Source: Psychromonas sp. (GTDB lineage Bacteria; Pseudomonadota; Gammaproteobacteria; Enterobacterales; Psychromonadaceae). Taken from it: DNA of 6,165 nt. Shown one piece after another: positions 6,023-6,165 of this stretch (position 1 is the first letter of the stretch; every line of letters starts with the position of its first letter). The notes beneath the pieces were generated by a model that had not been told where the DNA came from, made no database searches, and worked only from the letters and a program-made list of their open reading frames with translations. The position numbers were made by a program, and so were the translations under genes. The stretch is taken from assembly GCA_023145575.1 (NCBI GenBank), contig JAGLDN010000072.1, forward strand, positions 1 to 6,165, given 5' to 3'.

Positions 6023-6165
6023 TTAATTATAGACCAATCCAGAATTTATCTTTATATATACGTCATATTTAACCGCCAAATGCATAATCGTCATGCCACT
6101 AGTACTGGCATATGTTTCATCATCATGTCCAATGGTCTTTGGTATAATATCACTTTTCTTGGCCT
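6023..6165 (-). CDS. Partial C-terminal end of a protein, possibly ankyrin-like
   Basis: On the - strand a frame is open from the window edge to the TAA at 6023-6025, giving 46 residues that begin AKKSDIIPK and end INSGLVYN. The stretch SGMTIMHLAVKYD resembles the G-x-T-x-x-H-L-A core of an ankyrin repeat; this is a short and weak match. The composition (charged, with no clustering of rare residues) is compatible with real coding. The stop lies 37 bases upstream of the lipoprotein start, in the same direction, so the two could form an operon. The opposite strand of this stretch also gives a hydrophobic open frame from an ATG at 6093, but it has no Shine-Dalgarno sequence. Moderate to low confidence, because only the tail is visible. 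Confidence 0.4.
   Translation of the reverse strand, partial: AKKSDIIPKTIGHDDETYASTSGMTIMHLAVKYDVYIKINSGLVYN
6026..6054 (-). promoter_or_regulatory. Possible promoter of the lipoprotein gene
   Basis: A perfect TATAAT is present on the - strand (6026-6031), 40 bases before the start codon. The hexamer 17 bases upstream, TAAAGA (6049-6054), is a poor -35 match, so activator dependence or a chance match are both possible. The -10 box lies in the last codons of the upstream partial reading frame, so the lipoprotein gene might instead be co-transcribed with that gene. Confidence 0.35.

Noticed and set aside
6093..6165. Hydrophobic + strand open frame starting MPLVLAYV
   Set aside because: No Shine-Dalgarno sequence upstream and runs off the window. 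Hydrophobic antisense frames often arise opposite charged coding sequence, and the - strand frame is more protein-like.

Overview
The window is AT-rich bacterial DNA. It has Shine-Dalgarno-led genes, a lipobox lipoprotein, simple hairpin terminators and fragments of two insertion-sequence families. Together these suggest a Gram-negative bacterium, most likely a gammaproteobacterium with a low-GC genome. The species cannot be named from the sequence. The layout is that of an accessory region: decayed mobile DNA and a broken gene surround two apparently intact genes for exported proteins.

Left part (1-818, + strand). The window opens inside a DDE transposase remnant of IS4-like type. Its frame is interrupted by 11 exact copies of AATTTT, read as an (Asn-Phe)11 run, and it stops at 191-193. 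It runs straight into the C-terminal part of an unrelated gene (about 217-818), which has lost its start and carries what looks like a one-base deletion in an A run near 368-372. Positions 819-1211 hold no gene but contain the probable promoter of the next one.

Middle (1212-2443). An intact gene encodes a 230-residue protein with a signal peptide and no recognised family. It is closed by an 11-bp hairpin terminator at 1970-1996. On the opposite strand lies an 88-residue ORF whose first half is the helix-turn-helix start of an IS630-type transposase; the catalytic part is gone. A perfect 16-bp hairpin at 2408-2443 separates it from the large gene.

Right part (2485-6165, - strand). The main feature is a 1166-residue surface lipoprotein. 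It has a lipobox at Cys19, then immunoglobulin/cadherin-like and discoidin (F5/8 type C)-like modules arranged as a tandem duplication, then a C-terminal zinc metalloprotease region with HEIGH at 1035-1039 and a third His at 1045. The likely role is a cell-surface protease that binds glycans or glycoproteins. The last 143 bases hold the C-terminal end of another - strand reading frame, possibly ankyrin-like, 37 bases upstream of the lipoprotein gene. No CRISPR array, tRNA or rRNA was seen.
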